NCBI GenBank assembly: GCA_038240875.1
Contig: JBBRGG010000074.1
Coordinates: 1 to 14,375 of the forward strand
Length of the DNA stretch: 14,375 nucleotides
Source: JBBRGG01 sp038240875
GTDB taxonomy: Bacteria; Planctomycetota; Phycisphaerae; Phycisphaerales; UBA1924
Reading direction: 5' to 3'
Positions within the stretch are counted from its first letter, which is position 1. Each line of letters opens with the position of its first letter. A program made the position numbers and the translations under genes. Positions 6,121 to 13,431 of this stretch are shown piece by piece. Below the pieces are notes generated by a model, which saw only the letters and a program-made list of their open reading frames with translations, was not told the origin of the DNA and ran no database searches.

Positions 6121-7182
6121 ATGCCTCGCGCAATTGTTCGAGACTTTCTAACTGGGCTCACGGCGATCGCCGGCGTGTGCGGGCTCTTTATCACGTTGAT
6201 GGTGTTTGGTGAACTCTCCAACGTTGGGCAGAAACGTTATCAATTAACGGTGCATGTGGGCAACGCTTCAGGGCTGAACGACAGCTCGCCGGTGACGCTC
6301 AATGGTGTTAAGGTCGGGCAGGTCTCGAAGATCGATGTTCGGATGGATGGAACACCTGGCGCGCAGCTCACGCTTCGCATCCGTGAAGAAGCCAAGATCC
6401 CGCGTGCGAGCATGGTGACGATTGATAAGGGGTTGCTCGGCGATGCGGGGCTTGAGTTTTCGATCCCGCCTGAGTTAACTGTTGCGGAGCGCGGCGACGT
6501 GATGATGGCGGGCGAAACGGTGGACTTGGGCTCGCCGATGTCGCCTATAGAGCGGATCACCAAGCTCGTCGAGAAGCCTTTGACGCGGCTCGCGAGCACG
6601 GCAGACTCGGTGGATGAACTCGCCAGAACGTACAAACAAGTTGGTGATCGGCTTAACGACATGCTCGAGCCACGGACGCAAGCTGAAGTCGCGGCGGGGA
6701 AATCGCCGAACCTACGCAGCACGCTGGAACGCGCGGACGCGGCGATTGCATCGGCACAAAACTGGCTCGGCGATGATGAGCTTCGCACCAACACACGAGA
6801 CACGATCGCGCGAGCCAAGAATCTGACCGATGAGCTCACGACGCTGAGCAAGGCGTGGACGGTAACAGCGGCGAATACCGATGAAACGCTATCGAGCGTG
6901 GCCACGGACACAAGGCGGTTGTCAGACCGGGCAGCAGCGGCAATTGAAACGCTGAGCGCGAAAGCGGATACCACGCTGACCAGTGCACAGGCAGCGGCGG
7001 CGGAACTTGAAACGGTTGCTGCACGCATCAATCGTGGCGAAGGAACGCTTGGGCAGTTGGCCAACAACCCAGATCTTTATCGCTCGCTCAATGACGCGAC
7101 GCAGCGGCTCGATAAGGCGCTTGCGGACTTGCAAGGGTTGATTGCGCAGTTCCGTACCGAAGGCATTCCGATTGATTTTTAA
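6121..7182 (+). CDS. mlaD: MlaD-type MCE-domain lipid transport protein
   Basis: Membrane-anchored, lipid-binding ring component that works with MlaF and an MlaE permease. The 353-residue protein has an N-terminal transmembrane anchor (about 9-30) and a single MCE domain (about 40-118) with GLNDSSPVTLNGVKVGQV and VTIDKGLLGDAGLEF. After it comes a long Ala/Thr-rich helical region (150-300). The end carries EGTLGQLANNPDLYRSLNDA (307-326), a motif common near the C-terminus of MCE proteins, and then an amphipathic helix. The helical tail is much longer than in E. coli MlaD (about 180 residues), closer to the PqiB/Mce type of proteins that bridge the periplasm; that role is inferred. The start is set by a strong ribosome-binding site. 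The gene ends 7 bp from the converging GGQ-protein gene. Confidence 0.92.
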   Translation: MPRAIVRDFLTGLTAIAGVCGLFITLMVFGELSNVGQKRYQLTVHVGNASGLNDSSPVTLNGVKVGQVSKIDVRMDGTPGAQLTLRIREEAKIPRASMVTIDKGLLGDAGLEFSIPPELTVAERGDVMMAGETVDLGSPMSPIERITKLVEKPLTRLASTADSVDELARTYKQVGDRLNDMLEPRTQAEVAAGKSPNLRSTLERADAAIASAQNWLGDDELRTNTRDTIARAKNLTDELTTLSKAWTVTAANTDETLSSVATDTRRLSDRAAAAIETLSAKADTTLTSAQAAAAELETVAARINRGEGTLGQLANNPDLYRSLNDATQRLDKALADLQGLIAQFRTEGIPIDF

Positions 7183-7189
7183 TCGCTCG

Positions 7190-8032
7190 CTACTTTAATA
7201 TGTGATCGCCTCGCTCGATGCGGTGCGCGTTGAGGAGCGTGAAGGCGGGGATGTGGTCTTTGATGAATTTGGTGAGCTGGCTTGGCGTGCAGCACAGCCG
7301 AAGCGATGCTTTTTTCATGTCGAGGTTGCAGGCAAAGACCATGTCCATGGCCTCGGCGAGAAGGATGACGTACTCAGGGTGCGAAGGGTTGCAGACGATG
7401 CGACCGGCAACTTTGCCGACCTGTTGGCAGCGCTGCTTCCATAATTTTGAGCGAACATCGCCGAAGAGAACCGGACATCGAGCGTGCGTGGCGAGAAGAT
7501 GGCGCATGCGGCCGATAGCCATGGAACGGTTTTGGGCAGCGCTTCGTCGTTCGTTGGCGAGAGCCTTGAGGCCGGTTGGTTCGTGGGTGAGGCGGACTTC
7601 GGTTTCGACTTTATTTTTGCGCTGACCGCCGGGGCCGGAGGAGCGGCCTTTGGTGAGCGTGCACTGAGTGACAAGGGTTTCTTCATCGAGAGTTGCGGGG
7701 TGAGGATGGGCCTCGAACCAGAAGACTTCGTTAGGGCCGACATCGCGCTCAGGACGTTGCTTGGTGCGCTCGGGGGGCGTGGCCCACCCGACGGGCGGTG
7801 AACCGATACCAGTAGTGATGGTGGTGTGCGCGATCTGGTTCTTTGGGATTTGAATGCCTGATGGCACGCTTTCTGGTTCGCCGGCAACGAGGAGCTTTCG
7901 GCGGGCCAGCTTTGCGACAGGCTCGGGGCCGAGATCGTCTTGGGTACGATCGCGTGGCGTGGCTGCGGATTTGGATGGGCTAGCGGAAGACTTGGTGAGA
8001 TTAAAAGTGGATTTGGTGGGGCGTGCTGCCAT
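7190..8032 (-). CDS. GGQ-domain release-factor-like protein, probable ribosome rescue factor
   Basis: The 280-residue protein has a class-I release factor catalytic domain: LTKGRSSGPGGQRKNKVETE (126-145; GGQ at 135-137), then LTHEPTGLKALANERRSAAQNR. It lacks the stop-codon-recognition domains of RF1/RF2, so stop-independent peptidyl-tRNA hydrolysis, as in ArfB-type or PrfH-type factors, is the likely role (inference). The N-terminal ~100 residues are Ser/Thr/Pro/Lys-rich and probably disordered. The C-terminal ~75 residues (NPSHPEYVILLAEAMD, then TPSQLTKFIKDH and LNAHRIERG) look like a small helical domain that, from memory, recurs in planctomycete relatives. It is the last gene of the S41-tsaD operon: its ATG overlaps the tsaD stop (TAATG), and AGGA at 8041-8044 sits 8 nt upstream. 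Confidence 0.85.
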   Translation of the reverse strand: MAARPTKSTFNLTKSSASPSKSAATPRDRTQDDLGPEPVAKLARRKLLVAGEPESVPSGIQIPKNQIAHTTITTGIGSPPVGWATPPERTKQRPERDVGPNEVFWFEAHPHPATLDEETLVTQCTLTKGRSSGPGGQRKNKVETEVRLTHEPTGLKALANERRSAAQNRSMAIGRMRHLLATHARCPVLFGDVRSKLWKQRCQQVGKVAGRIVCNPSHPEYVILLAEAMDMVFACNLDMKKASLRLCCTPSQLTKFIKDHIPAFTLLNAHRIERGDHILK

Positions 8033-9177
8033 TAATGCGATCCTATGCGAGCGGGCATGCCCAGCTCGCTCATGGGTGAAGCGGCGAGAGTCATGTCGGC
8101 AATGTGGTCTGCGCTGAGCAACTCGTGCGCAAGTCCCGCGATCATCGCGGCGTTATCCATGGTGAACTCCATCGAAGGGATGATGACGCGGACATTGTTC
8201 GTTGATTCGAGTAAGGCGAGTTCGCGGCGAAGAGCGCTGTTGGCGGTGACGCCGCCGCCGACGAGGAGCGTGATGAGAGCGGGTGGATTTCGGTTTTGAT
8301 CGTGCTTTGGTTGTTGATCACGAAGGAGCGCGAGAGCCCTTTTTACTTTGAGGATGATGGCGGCGATTGCGGCGCGCTGGAACGATGCCGCGAGATCGCG
8401 CTTGCGGTCGTGCGTGAGCTCGATTGTGAGCGATGCGGGTGTGCCTGGGCGAGAGTTTGGCACGCCCTTGGCTGCGTAAAGAAGCGCGGTTTTTAGGCCA
8501 GAGAAAGAGAAATCGAGCGAGTCGGGCGCGATGCGGCTGATGGGCAGGTCTACGGCGCGATCGTTGGCGTCGGGTGAAGAGGCGAGGCGATCCAGGTTTG
8601 GGCCGCCTGGGTGTGGCAAGCCGAGGATGGTGGCGGCCTTGTCGTAGGCTTCGCCAATAGCGTCGTCGATGGTCGAACCAACGCGGTGGAAGGTAAGCCA
8701 ATTGTCAGCAAAGTACAACGAGGTGTGCCCGCCACTGACGACCAGGCCCAGAGCTGGCCAATGTACTTGTGGCGAAGTAATTTCTTTTGGTGTTGGTTGC
8801 GTGGGCTCGCGCCTGAGAAGGCCCGAATAAACGTGTGCGTGAACGTGATCAACGCCTATGAGAGGCTTACCGAGAGACCAGGCGAGGGCTTTGGCGGCGG
8901 CGGTGCCGACGAGGAGGCAGCCGATGAGCCCGGGGCGATGGCCGACGGCAATTGCATCAATCATGCCTAGGCCCATGCCAGCTTCTTCGAGGGCAAGGCG
9001 CACGACGGGAAGTAATCGCTCGACGTGTGCTCGGCTGGCAATCTCGGGAACTACGCCGGCGTATTCCTCGTGGAGGGCGTATTGCGAAGAGACAACGCTG
9101 GAGCGGACGAGGGTGCCTTGGTCTACCACGGCTGCGGCGGTCTCGTCACAGGAAGTCTCGATCCCCAGTACGATCAT
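8032..9177 (-). CDS. tsaD: tRNA N6-adenosine threonylcarbamoyltransferase
   Basis: Transfers threonylcarbamoyl to A37 of ANN-decoding tRNAs (t6A), with TsaB and TsaE encoded elsewhere. It shows IETSCDET (6-13), metal-binding HVHAH (His111 and His115, same positions as in E. coli), VSGGHTSL (147-154), DDAIGEAYDK (171-180), FSFSGLKTALL, GGGVTANSALRREL and FTMDNAAMIAGLAH near the end. At 381 residues it is about 44 longer than E. coli TsaD. The extra length is in hydrophilic insertions at about 123-138 and in the region around RDQQPKHDQNRNPP. The usual AGPGL stretch reads GHRPGL (79-84). The start ATG overlaps the S41 stop (ATGA), so it is probably translationally coupled. Confidence 0.97.
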   Translation of the reverse strand: MIVLGIETSCDETAAAVVDQGTLVRSSVVSSQYALHEEYAGVVPEIASRAHVERLLPVVRLALEEAGMGLGMIDAIAVGHRPGLIGCLLVGTAAAKALAWSLGKPLIGVDHVHAHVYSGLLRREPTQPTPKEITSPQVHWPALGLVVSGGHTSLYFADNWLTFHRVGSTIDDAIGEAYDKAATILGLPHPGGPNLDRLASSPDANDRAVDLPISRIAPDSLDFSFSGLKTALLYAAKGVPNSRPGTPASLTIELTHDRKRDLAASFQRAAIAAIILKVKRALALLRDQQPKHDQNRNPPALITLLVGGGVTANSALRRELALLESTNNVRVIIPSMEFTMDNAAMIAGLAHELLSADHIADMTLAASPMSELGMPARIGSH

Positions 9178-10967
9178 GGCGCGTTACCTGGGGCGGGCTT
9201 GGTTTCGGTGGGAGAGGTTTCTATGGGTGTAGTAGCAGGAGTTGATGCGGCTGGGTTTGCAGGCTCAACATCAGCATCGATGAGCCAGCGTTCGAGGTTC
9301 TCGCCTGTGATTTTGAGGGTGGAGACGACCTTGCCATCCTTGTCACGAATTTCGAGGGTGCCACCTTGGATGTTGGCATCATTGGGGATGAGGTCGCGAG
9401 TAGCACCGGCATTAATAGGTTTGCCCGCTTCGAGGACGACTACGCGCTTCTCGGTCTTGATCAGCTCGCGTTCGAGGCGCGTAATGAGCTCGCGCGAACG
9501 CTTGAGTTCAGCAAGCTGCGACTGTTCAGCGGAGACGCCTGCCTCGCCGGTCTTGGTCCATTCGCCTGAGATGATCTTGCCTTGGACGGCGCGAACAGCG
9601 GCGGAAAGCTGAGGATCTTTGAGGTAAGTTAGGACCGCGCCAACATCGTTCCAATCAGGTGCTTGGATTGCGGGCTTAATCGAGGGCGCGTTGGTAGTGG
9701 CTGAGGGTGCGGAAAGAGTGGTTGAGGTTGGAGAAGTCGTAACTGAAGATGAGGCCGCCTTGCGAATGATCTCTTCGTTTCGGCGGACTTCGAGCATGTC
9801 AATCAACGCCGAATCAGTCAGAGGAACGTAAAAACCTTCACTGGGATCAACGCCCCAGTTGACGGCGTCGTCCTTGCGTTGGATGCTGCGGCCGGTGGGG
9901 AGGTAGTAGCCTTGCTCTGTGATTTTGAGTTCGGCTCCCTTGCCACCGACGATCTCGTGAAGAGATTGCACGGTGCCCTTGCCAAAGGTGCGGGTGCCGA
10001 CAGTGATCGCGGCGTTGTTTTCTACAAGCGCGCCGGAGAGAACTTCGCTGGCTGAAGCGGCTTGTTCGTTGATAAGCACAGCGATGGGAAATGCGGGGAG
10101 TGTGCCTGGCTCGCGGGCGCGGGTGATGCGTTCCTCGAAGGCGCGGCCACGGGTTGAAACGATAATGCCTTCTTTTAAGAAGAGGTCGGCGATAGCTTCG
10201 GCTTCGTTGAGAAGGCCGCCTGGGTTGAAGCGGACATCGAGCACGAGGCCTTTGAGCTCGCCTTTGGATGCGCCCATGGTTTCGAGAGCGGCGGCGAGTT
10301 CGTTGGCGCAACCGGGTGTGAATTGTGTGATACGAACGTAGCCGATTTTGGCATCGTGATCGATAAAGAAGGTCCAGGCTTCGGGATTGGCGGGATCACG
10401 GTGGACACCTTTGATCGCGCGGGTTTTGATTCGTTCGCGATTGATGGTGAGGTCGAATTCGTTGCCATCGCGTTCGATGGTGAGCCTGACTGGAGTGCCT
10501 GGCGTGCCCAGAAGGAGCTCGATGCACTTTTCCGCGGTGATATCGCGGGTGAGGATGCCATCGATTGCTTTGACGCGATCATTGGCGAGGATGCCTGCGC
10601 GAAAGGCTGGGGAATCTTCGAGAGGAGACACGATGGTGAGCCAGCCATCGCGTTTGTCGATCTGGGCACCGATGCCGACGTACTCGCCGGTGAGGTCTTT
10701 GTTGAAATTGCGGGCTTCGGAAGCGGGGACGTAGACGGTGTATGGATCGTCGAGGGCTTCAACCATGCCTTTGATCGCGCCATCACGAAGCTTGTCGAGG
10801 TTGGGTTGTTCGGCGAAGCGTTCGCCGATGATGGACTTGACTTCGATGAGTTGATCGAAGAAGGCGTACTCGCCGTCGCGTTGGCCGATGGCGAGAGTTG
10901 AGCCTACAACGGCAAAGCCGAGGAGCGCAACAAGGCTGACCTCGAGAGCGACGCGACGCTGTGCCAT
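9174..10967 (-). CDS. S41 family (CtpA-like) PDZ-containing serine protease
   Basis: Carboxy-terminal-processing-type protease, exported and probably anchored by an N-terminal hydrophobic segment (about 8-28). The 597-residue protein has a PDZ domain (about 93-170, VGIGAQI through SPAFRAGI to RDGNEFDL). The S41 core includes GYVRITQF, LVLDVRFNPGGLL (241-253), NEQAASASEVLSGAL with catalytic Ser305, and GTRTFGKGTVQS with Lys330, at the same Ser-Lys spacing as in E. coli Prc. GYYLPTGRSIQRK follows. Residues ~405-430 are Ser/Thr-rich, ~485-515 look like a coiled coil, ~540-570 are beta-rich (TLEIRDKDGKVVSTLKI) and the tail is Pro/Thr/Ala-rich. An AGGAG (10977-10981) lies 9 nt before the ATG. It is first in the operon with tsaD and the GGQ protein. 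Closest to ctpA by name, but the substrate is unknown. Confidence 0.93.
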   Translation of the reverse strand: MAQRRVALEVSLVALLGFAVVGSTLAIGQRDGEYAFFDQLIEVKSIIGERFAEQPNLDKLRDGAIKGMVEALDDPYTVYVPASEARNFNKDLTGEYVGIGAQIDKRDGWLTIVSPLEDSPAFRAGILANDRVKAIDGILTRDITAEKCIELLLGTPGTPVRLTIERDGNEFDLTINRERIKTRAIKGVHRDPANPEAWTFFIDHDAKIGYVRITQFTPGCANELAAALETMGASKGELKGLVLDVRFNPGGLLNEAEAIADLFLKEGIIVSTRGRAFEERITRAREPGTLPAFPIAVLINEQAASASEVLSGALVENNAAITVGTRTFGKGTVQSLHEIVGGKGAELKITEQGYYLPTGRSIQRKDDAVNWGVDPSEGFYVPLTDSALIDMLEVRRNEEIIRKAASSSVTTSPTSTTLSAPSATTNAPSIKPAIQAPDWNDVGAVLTYLKDPQLSAAVRAVQGKIISGEWTKTGEAGVSAEQSQLAELKRSRELITRLERELIKTEKRVVVLEAGKPINAGATRDLIPNDANIQGGTLEIRDKDGKVVSTLKITGENLERWLIDADVEPANPAASTPATTPIETSPTETKPAPGNAP

Positions 10968-11173
10968 GTGTGGTGGCTCCTGAAAGTGGACGGGTTGGGT
11001 GCGGAGTTTGAGGGAGTTGAAGAGTAGAAGAAGAGAAAGTAGATGTTCGATTCTAAGGGTATGGAGGTTGACACGATTCTACGAGGGGTAGAAGGTGTGG
11101 TCGCAGGAAGGAACTGTGCGTACATTGAATTCAAGCCGTGCGTGGCATGTAGCCAGAATCATCGAGGAAGAGA

Positions 11174-11398
11174 CTAAAGAATTGGGATGAGTCGTGCATG
11201 CTTGCGTCGGAAGCCAATCAGTATGAATCCAATCAATATGATGCGACCACTGGGCGATTCAGGCGGGCTTGGTGCGACATCAAGCAGATTGTATTGTGCA
11301 ACGTACATTGCCCTGTATTTCGCAGCATGAACAAATTCTGATGCAGCAGACGCGTTGAAATCATCTGAATAACAGGCCGTGCGAAAGGTGTCTAAGGT
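11174..11398 (-). pseudogene. Possible gene remnant with sorting-signal-like C-terminus
   Basis: Between a TAA and a TAG this frame reads 74 codons. It ends in a Pro/Ser-rich patch (VAPSPPESPSG), a short hydrophobic run (RIILIGFILIGF) and a basic cluster (RRKHAR). This is the three-part layout of PEP-CTERM-like sorting tails. The only internal ATG (11308) would give a 44-residue peptide with no clear ribosome-binding site. The 29-codon frame just upstream (11392-11481) would join it by a -1 shift near 11397. It may be a decayed gene, a small membrane peptide or chance. Confidence 0.3.
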
Positions 11399-11481
11399 TT
11401 ACGGCCAATGACACGACCAAAGCCAAGAATATTTGCTTCTTGTGCCTGCTCGCTCGAACACGAACACGTCGAACAATCCAT
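11392..11481 (-). CDS. Possible 29-residue Cys-rich small ORF
   Basis: ATG at 11481, with an AGG 8-9 nt upstream. The peptide starts MDCSTCSCSSEQAQEANI and ends GFGRVIGRKP. Four Cys lie in the first eight residues. It overlaps the start of the remnant frame at 11174-11398. The opposite strand also carries a short ATG frame here, so coding status is doubtful. Confidence 0.2.
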   Translation of the reverse strand: MDCSTCSCSSEQAQEANILGFGRVIGRKP

Positions 11482-11540
11482 ACTTTAAACCTGCACAATC
11501 ACTTAACCATCTGCTCCACATGCCGCCTTCCGATCAAGTG

Positions 11541-11622
11541 CTTGCACGAGCACATTGAGCAAGCATGCACGGATTTGTGCGAGCAAGTTTGCTGATACTG
11601 GTGCCCGTGCTGTTGCTGATAC
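11541..11622 (+). repeat. Short inverted and direct repeats upstream of hflX
   Basis: CTTGCACGAGCAC (11541-11553) can pair imperfectly with GTGCGAGCAAG (11577-11587). TTGCTGATAC is repeated directly at 11589 and 11613. They lie 80-160 bp before the hflX start and could be leader RNA structure or binding sites. Weak evidence. Confidence 0.3.
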
Positions 11623-11701
11623 AGTCTGAGTGCGTGCGATATAAGTCGATACAAAGAGAACATTCGCTCGCGCGAAGAGGTACAAAAGGAAGAGAAGATC
11701 A

Positions 11702-13339
11702 ATGCCACAACCACAAGAACGCGCGGAACTTCGCGTGCAATCCGAACGTGTCGTACTCGCGGCGGTGCGTTTGCCCAACTCGAGCTATGACCAGCGCGAC
11801 CCCTTTGGCGAGCTAACGGCTCTGGCCGAGCAAGCTGGTGCGATGATCGTCGGCGAGCTTACGCAGCGATTGGAAAAACCTGTCTCGGCAACGTATATGG
11901 GTTCGGGTAAAGTGATTGAACTCAAGGGCCTCTGCGAGGTGCTCGAAGCCAACACGATCATCTTTGATCACGACCTTTCGCCCAAACAAATTTCTAACAT
12001 CGAGAAGGAAACCGGACGCAAGGTTGTTGATCGATCAGAGTTGATCCTAGACATCTTTGCGAGCCGTGCAACGACTCGCGAGGCGCAGCTTCAGGTTGAA
12101 CTCGCGCAGCTTGAGTACACATATCCGCGATTAAAGGCGATGTGGGACCACTTGGAGCGAATCGTTGGCCGAGGCGGCATTGGTGGCATCGGTACCCGCG
12201 GCCCGGGCGAACAACAACTCGAGATTGATCGGCGTCTGGTCCAGCGACGCAAGCTCTCACTCGAGCGCGAACTTGCCGAGATTCAAGGCCGAAAGCGGCG
12301 CGAGGTCGCGGCGAGGCGTGCCGAGCACATGACTGTCGGCATCGTCGGCTATACCAACGCGGGCAAGTCCACGCTCTTTAACACGATGACTTCGGGCGGC
12401 GCGTACGCCGACGATCGTTTGTTTGCAACGTTGATGACGCGAACGCGCACGTGGGATCTTGGCACCGGGCTTTCGTGCATGCTTTCGGACACGGTTGGGT
12501 TCGTGCGTGACATCCCCCACCACCTTGTCGCTTCGTTCAAGGCAACGCTCGAAGAAGCAACGCACGCGGATTTGCTGCTCTTCATGCTTGATGTGTCGGA
12601 CCCGGCCGCAGAGTTGCAGTATGCAGCGGTGAATGCGGTGTTGGATGAACTCTTTAGTGATCTGGCAGAGAGTCGGCACGCCGAGGACGCGATGGTGAAG
12701 AGGCCGCCGGTTTTGCTGCTCTTGAACAAAGCAGATCGACTGACGGACAACAGCCAGTTGCTGGTGTGGAATCGTCGCCAAGAAAGCGCATTGGCGCTGT
12801 GTGCGCTCCCGCCGACAATTGCGTCAGATGGCACGCCGATCTTGAAGCAAGGACAGGCGGAGCTGATCGCGCACGTACGCGCGATGGTGCAAGGTGCTGT
12901 AGAAGATTTCGAGATTACGCTGCCTCTTTCAGAAGCCAAGGCGATCAACGTTATCGAGCGTCAGGGGACCGTTCTGGACCGTGATTACACGCAGACGCAC
13001 GTCATGCTTCGCGCGCGCATTGGTAAGCGGCAACTTGCGATGTTGCGTTCGGGAGGTGTGGCGATCGTGGCCAAATCGGTTACAACGGGCAAGATCGTGG
13101 ACTTGGGCACGCTGCGCGAATCGATCACAAGGCCAACGTGGACCAAGCCTTTGCCTTTGGAAGTGGAACCCAAGCAAACGCGGCCACATGACGAAGCAGA
13201 TGATGAGAACGCGTCGCCTGCCAAGGTGAAGAAAGCCAGTTCAAAGAAGACTAGTTCCAAGAAGGCCGTCACAATAAATGCCGCCCCTAAAAAATCGACA
13301 ACTAAAAAGAAGGCGGCTTCGAAGCTCACGCGAACGTGA
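11702..13339 (+). CDS. hflX: HflX, ribosome-associated GTPase, with lysine-rich tail
   Basis: HflX binds the 50S subunit and splits stalled or heat-damaged ribosomes in species studied. The 545-residue protein has an N-terminal nucleotide-binding-like domain (MGSGKVIEL, FDHDLSPKQISNIE), a Gly-rich linker with GRGGIGGIGTRGPGEQQLEIDRR (157-178) and a coiled-coil helix. The G domain has Walker A GYTNAGKS (216-223), FATL (241-244), DTVGF (263-267) and NKAD (342-345). The C-terminal domain runs to about 475. The final 39 residues hold 13 Lys in KK/KKK clusters with Ala, Ser and Thr, like a histone H1 tail; E. coli HflX (426 residues) has none. The usual GPGETQLE reads GPGEQQLE. A purine-rich AGGAAGAGAAG (11687-11697) precedes the ATG. 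It stands alone and converges on the metal permease. Confidence 0.96.
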   Translation: MPQPQERAELRVQSERVVLAAVRLPNSSYDQRDPFGELTALAEQAGAMIVGELTQRLEKPVSATYMGSGKVIELKGLCEVLEANTIIFDHDLSPKQISNIEKETGRKVVDRSELILDIFASRATTREAQLQVELAQLEYTYPRLKAMWDHLERIVGRGGIGGIGTRGPGEQQLEIDRRLVQRRKLSLERELAEIQGRKRREVAARRAEHMTVGIVGYTNAGKSTLFNTMTSGGAYADDRLFATLMTRTRTWDLGTGLSCMLSDTVGFVRDIPHHLVASFKATLEEATHADLLLFMLDVSDPAAELQYAAVNAVLDELFSDLAESRHAEDAMVKRPPVLLLLNKADRLTDNSQLLVWNRRQESALALCALPPTIASDGTPILKQGQAELIAHVRAMVQGAVEDFEITLPLSEAKAINVIERQGTVLDRDYTQTHVMLRARIGKRQLAMLRSGGVAIVAKSVTTGKIVDLGTLRESITRPTWTKPLPLEVEPKQTRPHDEADDENASPAKVKKASSKKTSSKKAVTINAAPKKSTTKKKAASKLTRT

Positions 13340-13355
13340 ATGTGAACGTGAATGG
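13332..13355 (+). repeat. Two 12-bp direct repeats across the hflX stop
   Basis: GAACGTGAATGT and GAACGTGAATGG lie head to tail, and the first contains the hflX stop codon. Probably a local duplication. The 92-bp convergent gap to the permease gene shows no clear rho-independent terminator. Confidence 0.5.
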
Positions 13356-13431
13356 CGGGTTCGGCGAAGCAGGAAGCGAACTAACCATCGTTGAGTGAGT
13401 TTGTATTCAGCACTTTCAATTCAAGGAAAAC

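Larger units (their letters stand above)
10968..11701. other. 734-bp gene-poor region between the S41 operon and hflX
   Basis: This is the divergent upstream region of the minus-strand S41 operon and plus-strand hflX. It contains a polypurine tract (about 11000-11045), two copies of CGATTCTA (11048, 11074) that read TAGAATCG toward the S41 gene and could be -10-like, small open frames (listed separately) and short repeats before hflX. A TATAAG at 11640 could be a -10 for hflX, but no good -35 is seen. No RNA gene recognised. Confidence 0.6.

Noticed and set aside
6240..7067. Long minus-strand frame of 275 codons inside mlaD
   Set aside because: It lies opposite mlaD and is Ser/Ala/Val-rich with no recognisable motif; a typical antisense shadow in GC-biased coding DNA.
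11565..11816. Plus-strand ATG frame of 83 codons with a hydrophobic start (LLILVPVLLLI) overlapping the hflX start
   Set aside because: It runs out of frame into hflX, has no good ribosome-binding site, and the hydrophobic run comes from the local CTG-rich direct repeats. A leader peptide is possible but unsupported.
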